A stretch of 64,000 nt of DNA. Source: Pollenia angustigena. Taxonomy: Eukaryota > Arthropoda > Insecta > Diptera > Polleniidae. Shown in pieces: positions 1 to 11,500 of the stretch (positions are counted from its first letter, which is position 1; each line of letters starts with the position of its first letter). The translations under genes were made by a program, and so were the position numbers. The notes beneath the pieces are model-generated. The model did not search any database and had not been told where the DNA came from. It saw nothing but the letters and a program-made list of their open reading frames with translations. The stretch spans positions 13,974,945-14,038,944 of the forward strand of contig OV884059.1 in assembly GCA_930367215.1 (NCBI GenBank), read 5' to 3'.

Positions 1-94
1 TATAGATTTGACCTTTTTGAGGACTTTTAACTTAAATATTAAAAAAAAAATCGTTAAATATATTTTCGAGATTGGAAAAAAAACAATAAAAAAC

Positions 95-775
95 AAGTAA
101 GTATAGTCCACACAGTATTTAAAAACACATCATGCTTATGTGTCCATATAAATATAGATTTATCTATGTTTATAAACTTCGTGAAAATCGGTTTGAAAGT
201 TTGTGAGGCAGAAATTGCCCCCTACCTCCCCTTGTGGTCCTATTTTTGAAAAACTGTATAGCTAATGTGTCTATATAGATATGGATCTATCTATGTTTTA
301 AATTTCATTAAAATCGGTTTGAGAGGCAGAAATTGCCCCTATCTCCCCTCGTGGTCCCAGTTTTTTAAAAATACATACATTTTGTGTCTATATAGATATG
401 GTTCTATCTATGTTTTAAATTTCATTGAAATCGGTTTAATAGTTTCTGAGAGGAAGAAATTTCCCCCTATCTTCCCTCGTGGTCCTACGATTCGGCCCAT
501 TTGCTTGGTCCTTGTGCCAATAAGAATCTATGACCCAAATTTCATCAAATTATCTCCAAAATTGCGACCTGTTCTTTGCGCACAAGGTTACATGGACAGC
601 CAGCCAGCCAGCCAGCCTGCCAGCCAGACGGACATCGTTAGTTCGACTCAAAAAGTGATTCTAAGACGATCGGTATACTTTAAGGTGGGTCTAGGACCAA
701 TATTTTAAGGCGTTACACACATCAGCACAAATGCATAATACCCTCTCCACTATTGTGGTGTGGTTATAACAACAA
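95..775 (+). repeat. Interspersed repeat, family A, copy 1
   Basis: This block matches 36855-37556 along nearly its whole length and 61515-61815 at its end. It opens with ACAAGTAAG and closes with CCCTCTCCACTATTGTGG followed by a short GGTATAA-like tail. Internally it holds several copies of a 65-100 bp module (ATGGATCTATCTATG, then AAAATCGGTTTGA, then CCTCGTGGTCC) and a short CAGC tandem run near 600-625. No transposase is visible. Blocks like this, with a 'CGGTATACTTTAAGGTGGGT' stretch, are common in calyptrate fly genomes; the transposon class is unknown to me. Open frames here are low-complexity products of the repeat and are not called as genes. Confidence 0.7.
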
Positions 776-1169
776 AACAAGTGGTTTTTAAAATTTGATT
801 CTTACAAACGTAATTGCTTTCCTATTCTTTACAAAAATGAAAGTAGTAAAATGTAAAGAAACAATTTAATACTTTAAATAAGCCGGATTTTAAATGATCT
901 GAAAAATAGCTTTTAAAAAAAACCGGTTTTGAAAACGGGCATGCAATGCAGTACATTTTTTGTAAATTGATTAATAAACTACACTGCTTTCAATACAGTT
1001 TCAGAATCCTTTGATAATTTTTTTAAGAAAAATTTTTAGAGTCAAATAAATGACAAAAAGCCGACTCGATAAATGGGGACTGTTGGTTTATTTGAAAATA
1101 GTTACAAAGAATTAAGTTTCTCGGTTGATTACAATTTGATAATTTGCTTCAAAACTAAAGATATATAAA
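776..1169. other. AT-rich spacer, no gene seen
   Basis: Unique-looking AT-rich DNA between the family A repeat and the mariner remnant. I see no coding frame, RNA gene or clear inverted repeat. Confidence 0.5.
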
Positions 1170-2219
1170 GAATGGTACAACCATAATGCACGATGTTAAA
1201 TGTGAGTCACATCTTAACGTCAAGCTGTTTGTCCCAACTTAATTTTAAATTTCTTTGTTACAGTGTTTGACAAATTCAACAATGGAGAGGTACACAATTG
1301 AGCAGCGTGTTAAAATTGTTGAAGCCTTTAACGAAAATGGGCGTTTAAATCGAAATGCATTTCGTGATATTTGTGATTTATTGGCAGCATTAACGACCAA
1401 ATGTGACCACAATCGGGCAAATGAAAATCCATTAGGGATTGTTTAAAAGTCAATGCATCCACAAAGATTGATAGTTTGGTGCGTTTCTTCGAAAATGAGG
1501 AAGGCGAAGCAGTTACCGTGAATGATATTCGCTATCGCGAGATGGTTACGGACTTCATTTGGCCAAAAATTGAGGATATGGACCTGGACGATATGTGGTT
1601 CCAACAGGATGGTGTCACTTGCCATATAGCCAACGAAACAATGGCTTTTTTGCCGTGTTATCACAAGTGGTGGCGAAAGCGCGACGAATTCCATGGCCGT
1701 GACATCACAAGTGGTGGCGATGTTAATTGACGGCCACAATCATGGGATTTGACACTGTTGGACTTCTTTCTTTGCGGATATTTAAAGTGTACGTCAATAA
1801 GCCAAAAACTAGTCAAGAGCTAAAGGATGAGATAATTCGGCACATTAACGACATCGAACCTCAATTATGTCTTACACTCAATTTACATGATGAATTTTAT
1901 GACGTCCAATTTAGAGAAGAAAGAGGAAGAGAAAACAGAAATCATGTCTATTTTTCTACCCCTCTTTCTTCACTACACCGCTTGCACCAAACAAAAAAAT
2001 GACGTCTAAAATTGGACGTCATAAAATTCATCATGTAAATTGAGTGTTAGAGTCATTAAAAATATGGACCATCGGCTAGGGGTATGCCACCGAAGCCGTG
2101 GCGAGCATTTGGTCAATATTTTGTTTCACACATAATTGTCATAAATCCTTCTATAATAATTAAAAATATTAAGATAATTCTCTATAATTAACATCGTGCA
2201 TTTTGGTTAGACCACCCTT
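1170..2219 (+). pseudogene. Broken mariner/Tc1-type transposase with terminal inverted repeats
   Basis: Two pieces of one transposase survive. The N-terminal piece starts at ATG 1282 (MERYTIEQRVKIVEAF) and is the helix-turn-helix segment of insect mariner-like transposases. The catalytic piece at 1476-1870 has DLDDMWFQQDG, a DD-type catalytic Asp region, and VYVNKPKTSQELKDEIIRHI near its end. The middle of the gene is deleted around 1440-1475, a short segment is duplicated around 1665-1725, and frames shift between pieces. After 2049 the reading picks up again with VIKNMDHRLG. The ends form inverted repeats: left 1171-1199 and right 2188-2217 share a GCACGATGTTAA core. A 172 bp foldback element interrupts the C-terminal part. 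This copy cannot encode a working transposase. Confidence 0.85.
1875..2046. mobile_element. Foldback MITE inserted in the mariner transposase, TTA target duplication
   Basis: The arms are about 42 bp and near-perfect inverted repeats (left begins CACTCAATTTACATGATG; right ends CATCATGTAAATTGAGTG). The triplet TTA flanks both sides (1872-1874 and 2047-2049). The interrupted transposase reading resumes directly after the element, which marks this as a later insertion. A 3 bp TTA duplication is the usual PIF/Harbinger signature. Confidence 0.85.
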
Positions 2220-2369
2220 TTTAATAATTTTTTACTGAAATTCGTTTTAGTTACACAATTTTGGAATATAATGAACAAATTTAATATTTCTGGAATTTCT
2301 CGAAAATCTATTTAAATTTGATGATTTCCGAAAAGTCAAAGTCCCTATGCGAAAATGATAGTTATTATT

Positions 2370-2655
2370 CGGCCTTATAGTGTAAGGCGTTGTGGTTAAC
2401 GCCTGATCCGTTTTTTGTAATAGATTAATTAAAGAACACAAGTTGTGTGTTAGTGCTGGTTCACACACGTCAAGTTTGACTCGTCAAGTCTTGAGTTTTT
2501 AGGAGAGAGGGGAAAAGAAATGGAATTCTCTTTTCCCTTCTCTGCTAAAAGCTCAAGACTTGACGAATCAAACTTGACGTGTGTGAACCGGCACTTATTT
2601 TCTATTACAGAAAACGACTCAAGCGTTAACGACAACGCCTTACACAATAAGCCTG
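2370..2655. mobile_element. Outer foldback element split by a second MITE
   Basis: The left arm (from 2370, GGCCTTATAGTGTAAGGCG) is an inverted match to the right arm ending at 2655 (CGCCTTACACAATAAGCC). Both arms carry a GTTAACG core further in. An ATT triplet lies on each side. The middle is interrupted by the element at 2453-2594. Confidence 0.7.
2453..2594. mobile_element. Inner foldback MITE, TTA target duplication
   Basis: A 142 bp hairpin element. The left end GTGCTGGTTCACACACGTCA pairs with the right end TGACGTGTGTGAACCGGCAC; the arms are about 65 bp. TTA at 2450-2452 and 2595-2597 is the duplicated target. It sits inside the older element 2370-2655. Confidence 0.85.
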
Positions 2656-2785
2656 ATTTTCCTTTTCTTTTTTTATTTGCAGAAAATAGGGTTTTGATAA
2701 GCAATTTAAATAATTTTCTAAATATATTTTAAACTTTTCGAAATCAACAAAATAATTCACTGAAAATTTTTTGTTTTATTTACAA

Positions 2786-2817
2786 TTAACATCGTGAGTT
2801 TTGGTTGGACTACCCTT
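2786..2817. mobile_element. Solitary mariner-type terminal repeat
   Basis: TTAACATCGTGAGTTTTGG followed by TTGGACTACCC is a better-preserved form of the right end of the mariner remnant at 2188-2217. It is either the end of another deleted copy or the true end of a larger, rearranged element. Confidence 0.6.
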
Positions 2818-4998
2818 TACTTAATTAGTTAATTAATTTATTATTTTTAAATAATTTAATGCCAACTCGCCTCAATAATGTCATTCGACGTTGAGGCAAA
2901 TGTACAAATTTGTAAATTACAATAAAGAAAAATAAATTAATCAACTAAAAAAAAGTCCAAAACCAGTCGGGTATTTTTTTTTTTTTTTTAACAAACAACC
3001 GTTTAACTGATTTCGGTTTTTAATACTCTAGTCTAGTGGTTAGATAATACAAAAGCAATTTGTACTATTCTTAAAATAGCTGAAATAAAATAAAATTAGA
3101 CTAACATAACTAATAAATTTTTAAAATTGAAATATTATAAATCGTTAAAAAATGTTTAAATTATTTAAAACTTAAACTATTAAAAAGGGGGAAATTTTTT
3201 ACTCATTTTCCAACAAATATTGTGCTAAATATTGTTAAAATGTTTTCTTAAACTTAGAATCCAGAAAAAAAAACTATTTTGTTTAACAAAATTGAGTTTT
3301 TGGTAATTATTATAAGTTAATTTTTGTTTTGTTTTTTTTTTTTTTGCTAGTAATATAAAACATTAAGTACAATTATACAGATTTAAATTTAAATAAACAG
3401 ACTAATGCAGACATTAAGTTTTTGTTTAATTAGGTTTTCCTTTATATATAAATATCTGTTTTTGTTTATAGTTTCAATAATTCTTTTATACATTTTTTTT
3501 CAACTTAAATTTAATAATTTTAATAAAATCATAACAAATATTTAGTTTATTTTTTTAATTTGTTTTAATGTTTTAATAGTTTATTGAAGATTTCTTTATT
3601 TTGTTTAATAAAATGCTTGAATGGATATTCAAAGCATTTTATAGTTATTTTTATATTAGTTTAAATATTTTTTACTTACAAACTAAATATTTAAGATTAG
3701 ACAAGCTTAAAATTTATTATAAAGGGGGGCGACTGGGGAAAAAAGGGTTAGTTAATCTTACATGTTAGAACTTATTGCTAAATTAAAGTACAAAAATTAT
3801 ATGGCTTAGAGGTTATAAAATTAAAGTTAAATTAAAAAAAGGCAAACAAAAATAATTTTGTTTTTTTATTTATAATTAAAATGTTTTAAAAAATAAATTT
3901 TATTAAAATAAAATGAATAGAAATCTGTAGAGAAAAAAAGAACTTTAACAAAAAACACAAAATATTAATTAAAAATTTGTTGTTAAGTTAAAAACAATAA
4001 TTGTAGAGCTTTATAATAAATCATTTTATCTTAAAAACAAATAATTTTGTTTAAGATCTATGGAACATTTCATGTTTTTAAGGTCAATTTCAATTAAAAT
4101 ATGTCAAGTCAAGCAAAAAATGGTTTAAAGTCAAGTGTAAATAAATTAACAATTGTCAGAAATTATACAAGTTAAAATTGTAGAAAATGTAAAAGTTAAA
4201 AAAAAAATAAAAAACAAAAATACAATTTTCTTGTAAAATATTAAAAACTTTAAAAAAATATAAAATAAAAACTTAAAAATTCAAAAAAAAAAAAAAAAAC
4301 AAAAAAATAAAAAATTAAAATAATATATTGTAGAAATAAAATATTTAGGACAATTTTTACAATTTGGCGGCAATTAAAGGTAGGCTTTTGACCCACGTAT
4401 AAAATGTTTTTCACTATTATAACTTTGCTTTAACCTAAAGTGAGCCTTTAAGTTAAAGGCAAGTTTATCCTACCGGGCAAAGTAAAGTCAAAAGTTGAAA
4501 TAAAGTAAAGTTGAAATAATAATAAATTTGTATACGTCCGACAAAATCCTACCATTAACTAACGCCAAGTTGAAATAATGGTTCTTTTACTGTATAAAAT
4601 ATAGTTTCATATATTGTAAAAAATGTTTTAGTTTTATTATATTGATAAATTTGCCCAGTTGTATTTAACGTAAGTTGTAAGAAAATATTGTTAAAAAAAA
4701 GACATATTAGTTTTAGCAAAAATTATAACTTTTTAACTTATTTAATAAATATTTTACATAAGATTGAATAATAAATATTCAAACTAACCTAAAAAACAAA
4801 TTTATCTGAAAAAAAATTTTTTTTTTTATTTAAATAATTTGAAATATTCTACAAACAAAGTATATATGAACAATCTAACGAACATCCGAACTAAGGACGT
4901 TTTTTAGTTTATTTTCGTACTGCATTTTAGTTCAAACCCCCTCGGATTTTCTTAGTTAACTCTTCATGTAAGCTATACTTTTTTTACTAAAGTATATA
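2818..4998. other. AT-rich intergenic DNA, no gene seen
   Basis: Very AT-rich sequence with many A and T runs. I see no open frame with protein-like composition, no splice-flanked exon and no long inverted repeat. Confidence 0.5.
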
Positions 4999-5107
4999 CA
5001 GTGGAATCTTTCATGGCCGGACACCGAAGGTCTTTTAAATAAATAAAAACAAAAAAAATAAATAAAAAGGATGTCCGATTTAGTGTCCGTTGAGGTAGAT
5101 TACACTG
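4999..5107. mobile_element. Short MITE with CAGTG termini
   Basis: The left end CAGTGGAATCTTTCATGG and the inverted right end (AGATTACACTG) define a 109 bp unit. GGCCGGACACCG near the left and CGGACATCC-like sequence near the right add weaker inverted matches. CAGTG ends fit the Tc1/mariner/pogo superfamily. A clean TA duplication is not visible, so this is tentative. Confidence 0.4.
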
Positions 5108-5481
5108 AATAGATTATCAAAATTTGTATAAGTATGTACATTATTAAAACTCCCAATTTAACCTTAAAACCTTATAGTTAAAACGTTTTAAATTAGTAGA
5201 CTCCGCAAACAAAGTTTTTAGTAAAATTAAACTAATACGAATACCAATAGCTAATTAAATAAATACCCAAGCACTCACAGGACCTTATTTGGCTCCAAAT
5301 GATAATTTTCTCTTGTCTTTCTTTCGCCTATTAAATTTTAATTGTAAAAATATGAAAATGAAAAAATTCTCAACAAATGCAATATTGAATGTAATGAAAT
5401 CGTGACATCCTGTCCTGTGCATCTTATTTTTACTAATTTTTCTTGTGATTTATATCCAAAGGGTATTGAAATAAATAAACA

Positions 5482-6282
5482 GGAGGCTTATTCTGAATTG
5501 CGATGCGAAAATCAATGCGATGCGAAAATGCATAAATGCGAACAATTGCTATTCTGTATTGCGATATTCGCATTTCAAATGCGAAAAGGTGACAAGTCGG
5601 TATTCTACATTGCGAAAACAAATGTCAAATGCGCAAAATTTATTCGACAACAAAATAGCATTCGCAAAGTACAAGCATGTTAGTGAAAGATAATATTTTA
5701 TTTATTTATTCATCATATATTTATTATTTAATTCACTTAATTAATTTAGACCACCAAACTGCGTAAATTTCAAATAATGATAATGATAGAATTTATGAAT
5801 AAGCACCAAATGCAAGTCAGTCGGCAAATACTTTGTGACAAACGTTCACTGAAGAACTAAATATCAATGAACCACCTATTAGAGAAGCTGCAGGATGGAA
5901 AAAGCATGAAATATATAAACCAGTTAAAAAATATTTGCCTTCAACTTTAATTTTAATAGGTTTGGGCCTATTTTAAAGTACACACAAAACATTTTCTTCG
6001 TCGTCGAACCGCAGTGCCACAAAATCCATTTTTATTATTTTTTCTTATTACAGAATGTCCTAAATATATTTTTTAAACAATTTTCACAGCCAAACACAAA
6101 CAATTTATTTATTTTTAATTTGACGTTTATTGACACTTACGTATATTTGAGCAGCGTTGCCACAATTTGAAATAAATTGCGAATGCGATTGCGAAAGTCT
6201 AACAGAATACCAATTTTCTTTCGCATCGCATTTCATTTGCGCATCGCATTGATTTTCGCATCGCAATTCAGAATAAGCCTCC
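5482..6282. mobile_element. 801 bp inverted-repeat element with a Myb/SANT remnant
   Basis: The left end at 5482 (GGAGGCTTATTCTGAATTGC) is an inverted copy of the right end at 6282; the match continues through GATGCGAAAATCAATGCG, about 43 bp in all. Degenerate GCGAATGCGA-type motifs recur inside both arms. The interior includes a decayed zeste-like Myb/SANT reading at 5848-5938, the DNA-binding accessory protein carried by PIF/Harbinger elements. No target duplication is clear. The right end abuts the next element, at 6281. Confidence 0.7.
5848..5938 (+). pseudogene. Fragment of a zeste-like Myb/SANT DNA-binding protein
   Basis: One frame reads TEELNINEPPIREAAGWKKH and continues with a Lys-rich helix. 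The Pro-Pro, Arg-Glu-Ala and Trp-Lys-Lys pattern is that of the third helix of the SANT-type domain found in zeste-like fly proteins and Harbinger ORF1/ORF2 accessory proteins. It is only about 30 codons, has no start codon or rest of gene, and lies inside the inverted-repeat element 5482-6282. Compare the fuller copy at 15915-16480. Confidence 0.5.
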
Positions 6283-6571
6283 AGCCTTATTATGGTTGTC
6301 GTTGTCGTAATCGACTGTGTCGTTTTTTGTAATAGATTAAAGGCCCCTATTACTGTTTACAACTCACCTCATTTGAGTTGTAATTTCTTCATTTTTGTAT
6401 TATGGTTTACAACTTTGCTATATTGCGGTGAACAAAAACATAACAAAAATTACAACTGGTCACAACCAGTTCTCTTAATTACAAACCGTAATAGGGGCCT
6501 AAAGTAACACACAACCTGTGCTCTTTAGTTTACTACAAAAAACGACTTAGTTACGACAACCATAATACTGG
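6281..6571. mobile_element. Outer foldback element, interrupted
   Basis: The left arm (CCAGCCTTATTATGGTTGTC) and right arm (GACAACCATAATACTGG) are inverted repeats. Internally, CGACTGTGTCGTTTTTTGTA on the left faces a TACAAAAAACGAC segment on the right. The 2370-2655 element shares TTTTTTGTAATAGATTAA, so the two are relatives. The element at 6342-6499 is inserted in it. Confidence 0.75.
6342..6499. mobile_element. Inner MITE, GGCCCCTATTAC termini
   Basis: The left end GGCCCCTATTACTG and inverted right end CCGTAATAGGGGCC bound a 158 bp unit. TAAA occurs at 6338-6341 and 6500-6503 and is the apparent target duplication. A related copy lies at 35051-35199, also inside another hairpin. Confidence 0.75.
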
Positions 6572-7499
6572 CCTTGAAGTCAACAAATTTTTTTTTTTTT
6601 TTTTTTTTTTTTTGTAATTCTCAGGGAATTTTTTTGTAATTGGTTTGTAAATCTACTTCCTACTCGTGCAAATTTTAACCATTTTATTCCCCAACAATAT
6701 CTTATATAAATCTTTAAATTGTATAAATATAAATCTTATCTTCACGATTTCCATTACGTTCTGTTACGAAGTCCCTTCTAAAAAAACCTTTTTTGTCACA
6801 ATAGTCAGGGGACTTTTTGACATTAAATTGATAATTGCTTCTTATTCGTTATAGTGTTGCCATAAAGTAACTATTTGTAAGCTTGCGAAATTTAAAATTA
6901 ATATGCTGAATAGGCAATACTGACAACAATTAAATAGCAAAAGTAAAAAATGTTTTAACAAAATTTCTGATTTAACCAAAGAAGAAATTGTTTACCTAAC
7001 TGAGCTTGCTGTCAAAAGTTTAGACTTAGATGATGCTGAAAATATTCTAAATGGCAACACTGCTCATACATAGTGTAAACAGCATCTCACCAGCATACAC
7101 ATGTGTTAAAAGAACTTTTAGACGCCGTACTGCAGAACACTTGTGTTTTTAAATGCATAGCAGCGAATGAATTGAAAAAATTACAAGTGTTCTTGTTGCA
7201 TGCCTCTATTTTGTGCACAAATTCTAACAAATTCAGAGCCAATGTTATTAATATATTAGAGCTTCGAGTAGCTAATGCATTTTAACGAGCTCGCAGTTAA
7301 TTTAAAATGAACATATGCCCGTGTTGATAAAATCAAGGTGTTTATAAGCATGCAGATTACAAAATTTGTTAGTTAGTAACTAGATACCTTAATAACCCAT
7401 AGACTATCCATTTGTAATCTAACTTAGATCTCTACTTTTAATCTCTAATCTAGATCTCTATTGCATTATTTACCCTCAGTCTCTGGAAAGGAATGCTAG
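6572..7499. other. Intergenic DNA with a poly-T tract and a short open stretch
   Basis: A T run occupies about 6586-6613. At 6966-7072 one frame is open and protein-like in composition (EEIVYLTELAVKSLDLDDAE) but ends in a stop with no start or splice sites that I can support. I do not recognise it; it could be an old exon or transposon fragment. Nothing else is called here. Confidence 0.35.
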
Positions 7500-7720
7500 C
7501 AAGGTATATTCACACAAGGTAGACTCATTTGGGAGTGTATACATGCTGCTCTATAAAAGGAACCGAATTGTCAAAATTGTCTTCATATAAAACAAAAACA
7601 ATTTAACGCACACATGCACAAATTTTTTCTCATATACACGAAATTTGACGTTAAGGTTCCAACTAGGGGTAATCAGCTGACAAACATATGGGCCAACGAG
7701 TTTACCTTGTATATACCTTG
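7500..7720. mobile_element. CAAGG-family MITE with a 9 bp target duplication
   Basis: A 221 bp unit with inverted ends: CAAGGTATATTCACACAAGG on the left and CCTTGTATATACCTTG on the right. GAATGCTAG is directly repeated at 7491-7499 and 7721-7729. The ends resemble those of the elements at 18269-18804 and 18305-18507 (AAGGTA...ACTC; GAGTTTACCTT), which have 8 bp duplications. Long duplications and CA ends fit a hAT, P or Mutator-type mover. Confidence 0.85.
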
Positions 7721-7729
7721 GAATGCTAG

Positions 7730-8540
7730 CTTAACATTTTCTATACATTAAGGTTGCCAAATGGATTTAATATTTCCCATAGATTTCATTATGATCTAAA
7801 TGCCATAACGATGAACCACATATATATATGAATATATTCACATTAGAGGCAAATGGAGGACTTAGGAAAACCAGTTTTTGATCAAATATGTTTAGAAAAT
7901 TATTGTAAAATATTAAAATGGAGTTGCTAATTCGTAAAACCTAATATCTTAAAACCTAAAAACAAATTACAATCAAAATTATTTAAAATTACCAAATATT
8001 TTGCTAAGAATTTTGTTGGAATTATTTTTTTAACAATATTTTCTTTTACAATTTCATTTTGACCTCAATAACTTAAGATGTTTTAATTAAAAAAAATATC
8101 TGCTTAAAGAAGAAACACATATTTTCATATTTGTTTATATTTTTGGGGGGTTAAAATATTTCGTTATATTCTAAAAAAACGTTGGCAAATATTTATGTTT
8201 TTATATAGTTTGTAATATTGTATGTATGTAATTACATTTACTTAAATGATATATAAATTTTTCTTTTTATATAAAGTTTAAGCTTAACTCTCAATATTTT
8301 TTGTGTTTTTCAATATTTTAATTAAACAATAGTCAATTTGTTTAAACAGCGTTACAGTATTTTCTTTGTTGTATAAATGTTTAACCAGTGAGAAATGTTT
8401 TTTTTAAATAATTATTGTTTAAAGAGTGTGGTAAGAGAATAAAACACACATTATCTTTAGAGATAAAAAAAAAGAGTTGAAAAATAAAAAGAAAAACAAT
8501 TAGGTTGCTAGAAGAATTATGTTTAAAATAATAATTAAAT
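7730..8540. other. AT-rich DNA downstream of the RBM33-like gene
   Basis: No coding frame is supported. Being just past the minus-strand stop at 8541, part of this stretch should be the 3' untranslated region of that gene, but I cannot place its polyadenylation site. Confidence 0.4.
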
Positions 8541-11500
8541 TTAATCGTGCTTTAATACAATTCTTTGTGGTTTACGTTTATTATCAGAATTTCCACTTGA
8601 ACTGGTACCAGCTGTAGAAGGTGACTGTTGCCTACTGTTGCGTACATCTAAACGTTCAAAAATAGCCCTGCGTGAGTTACTATTACCACCACTACCACTC
8701 GATGAGCCAATATCACGGCCTCTACTATTAGAATTTGTTCCAGATGTTCCAGAAGTATTAGATGAAGTTTTTAAAACGACTCTACGATTTGTAGAACTAA
8801 AGCTAGGCTTTGAAGTTCCATGGTTACCACCACTACCACGTGTATGCATAGATTTCCTGGCAATATTATGACTTTTAATATTAGGCTCGGGGGAGGGTGT
8901 ACGCGATTCTAAACGCTGTTTTGAGGCAGTTTCACGCGGAGGCGTGGGATCAGGCGAAGCTAATAGCATGTCCTCTTCATCTAACAAAAGATCATCTTCA
9001 TCATAGTCTAGCTGTACTTCATCCTCGCTGTGTGATGACATACGACGCTGTGACTGTGAGTGCTGATGAGGTTGAGGTTTTATAGCTGCTACTGTAGCTG
9101 AAGAAGATGAAGAATCCCTTTTCAATACCGGCTTTATAATAGCAGTATTTTGACTAATACTATTTGAGCCGCCACTACGTTCTCCACTTGTTGTGTTATG
9201 CTGCAAATGATCTGTAAGAGTTTTTTTAGCTTCTGGCAAAATTTTTGCAGTTGGTATGGTTTTTCTTTGTGTAGGTCTTCCATGATCATCGTTATCATTG
9301 TGTTCGGCTTGTCGCTTTTTAAGCGAGATTATTTTACGTTCGGCCACTACTTCTTTGAGTTTATGTGAGTTCTGCTGCTGCTGTTGGTGTTGCGTTATAG
9401 TTTTTGGTGGCGTATCATCTTTTTGTTGGGGTCCAACAGTTCGTTTTTCCTAAGATTTTTGTTGGGGAATTGTTTTTGTATGAATTTGTATTTTTTTTTT
9501 TACTTTTTTTAAACGAATTTTTTATTTTTTAAGTATTAATAAGGAATTAAAATCTAAATTAGTTTTCACTTAACATATGACATCTTCAAAGGATTTTAAA
9601 TGGTTTTTTATAAGGCACGTTTTTTTTCTTTTTGTCGGTAATTCAATTTTTAAGGCTTATAGAATATATTATTTTTTAAAACTTACCTCATATTGTTTTT
9701 CTTCAGCAGCTCTTCTACGTTTCATTTCTTTGTCTCGCATTATTTGTTCACGTAGAGCTTTTTGTTTTTCTATTTGCAAGCGGTAAGCACGAGTTTCTTC
9801 ATCTTCCTCAACCTAGAAAAATATTTAAAAAAATTTTAGACTTTGGTACTAAAAAAATTCCAAAGTAAAACATATATTGTTTATCTAAGATCGTCTAAGC
9901 ATATTTCCAAAAAAAATCTTGCTATTGCAGAAAACATGCAAGAAATTATTTGCGAATTGAAAAATGTAGCACATAACTGAGCAGAGAACGGACTTGTACG
10001 ATTGCAAAAAAATCGAAGTAAATGAACACCAACAAATACACTCGTTATGGTCATACAATCAAACTTGCGCAACCGCAAACATTCGCTGCTGGTTTGCAGT
10101 CATTCAAATAATGCACATCGTGCTTTGTTATTTATTCCATCATTTAGCTTCGTTTGTCAATTAAGATGTTTGTGTGTTTGGTCCGACAATGATTGTTTTG
10201 GCAAAGAAACAGTAGTTCTGTATATACAATGTATTCTTGTTATTGTTGTTAATTTTAACAAAGCGTCTCATCGAGTGGTTTATTGTTGTTATTGTTGTTA
10301 ATTTTAACAAAGCGTCTCATCGAGTGGACAATGACTACTTGAATGCAAAAGTATAAGAATGTGTGCCTTTTGAATTTACACAATTAAGTTATATTGCGTG
10401 CGCAACAAAAATGCAAACAAAGCACTTTCAATAAAAAACGAACACATGCAGAAATCAAATGTGTACGAAACGATGTAAAAATTACCAACGTTGAACTTTG
10501 TTTTGCAGGCAAAGAGTGAATGTAAATTTGAGCGTATGAATAAATCAAGAAAAATAGTGATTTTGCAGTTCTCTGTAACTGAGGCACTTTACAATTATTA
10601 TACAAAAGATTTTCAAATTGAAAGTTCTTAAGGGTGCCAAAGCATTGTTTGATTAATCGAGGTTAATAATTTAAAGCAAAAAAAAAAGCATTTACTTTGT
10701 TAAGTCTAATTTTTCATTATGCTTTTCTTAAAAAATTAACAAATCAAAAGCAATTCTAAAAAATGTATTTTGTGAAGTTTAGTTTCTTACTGTTAACATT
10801 GCGATTTAAATACATCTATAATAGCTTTAAATACTTTATTGCATCAAATTAAAAGTAACAAGAACGTACCTCTGATTTGTCACGATCGTTATTATAACGT
10901 CCTCTATTGCCACCAAAATTACCACCGCCACTACGATTTCCTGGAGATGGCGAATTACTGCGACGACGTTTACCATAATTACCACCACCGCCACCTTGAT
11001 TACGATTTTCGTAATCACGATCACGACTATTGGCACGGCGAAATCGATTGGGTCCCGGTCTATTACTATTATAACCACCCATAGGTCGATTACGATCTCT
11101 TTCGCGATCTTCACGATCTCTACTTACAGCACGTCCCATACGTGTATTCTTATCATCGTTAGTAGCACGATCACGGTCACTTCGTTCACGATCCCGATCA
11201 CGTTCTCTATCAAAACGATCATTTCGATTATTGGGACCACCATTTGGATGACGTTTAGGTGGAGTATAACTACGTTCACGCGAAACACTTCGTGGTGTTC
11301 GAGAACGAGAACGTGACCGACTACGACTGCGAGATCTACGACCAGGGGAAACATCTCTGGCATGACGACGTTTTTCAATATGTTCACGGTTTTTATTAAT
11401 AAATTCCTCTTGTTGCCGCAATAACTCTTCATCACTTTGTACTCGAGGTACATGGGTGTTTATGGCGTTCATGTATTGAGTTTCTTGTATAAATTTACTG

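Noticed and set aside
265..708. 147-codon open frame
   Set aside because: It translates the internal modules of interspersed repeat family A; the other copy at 37109 gives a similar but broken reading.
5402..5683. 93-codon open frame
   Set aside because: Most of it is the degenerate GCGAATGCGA-type arm repeat of the element 5482-6282.
10836..11453. Long open frames in other frames of the RBM33-like gene (Ile/Val-rich readings on both strands)
   Set aside because: They are shadows of the Arg/Ser/Gly codon repeats in the true exon 12323-10870; the true frame is fixed by splice phases and the matching paralogue.
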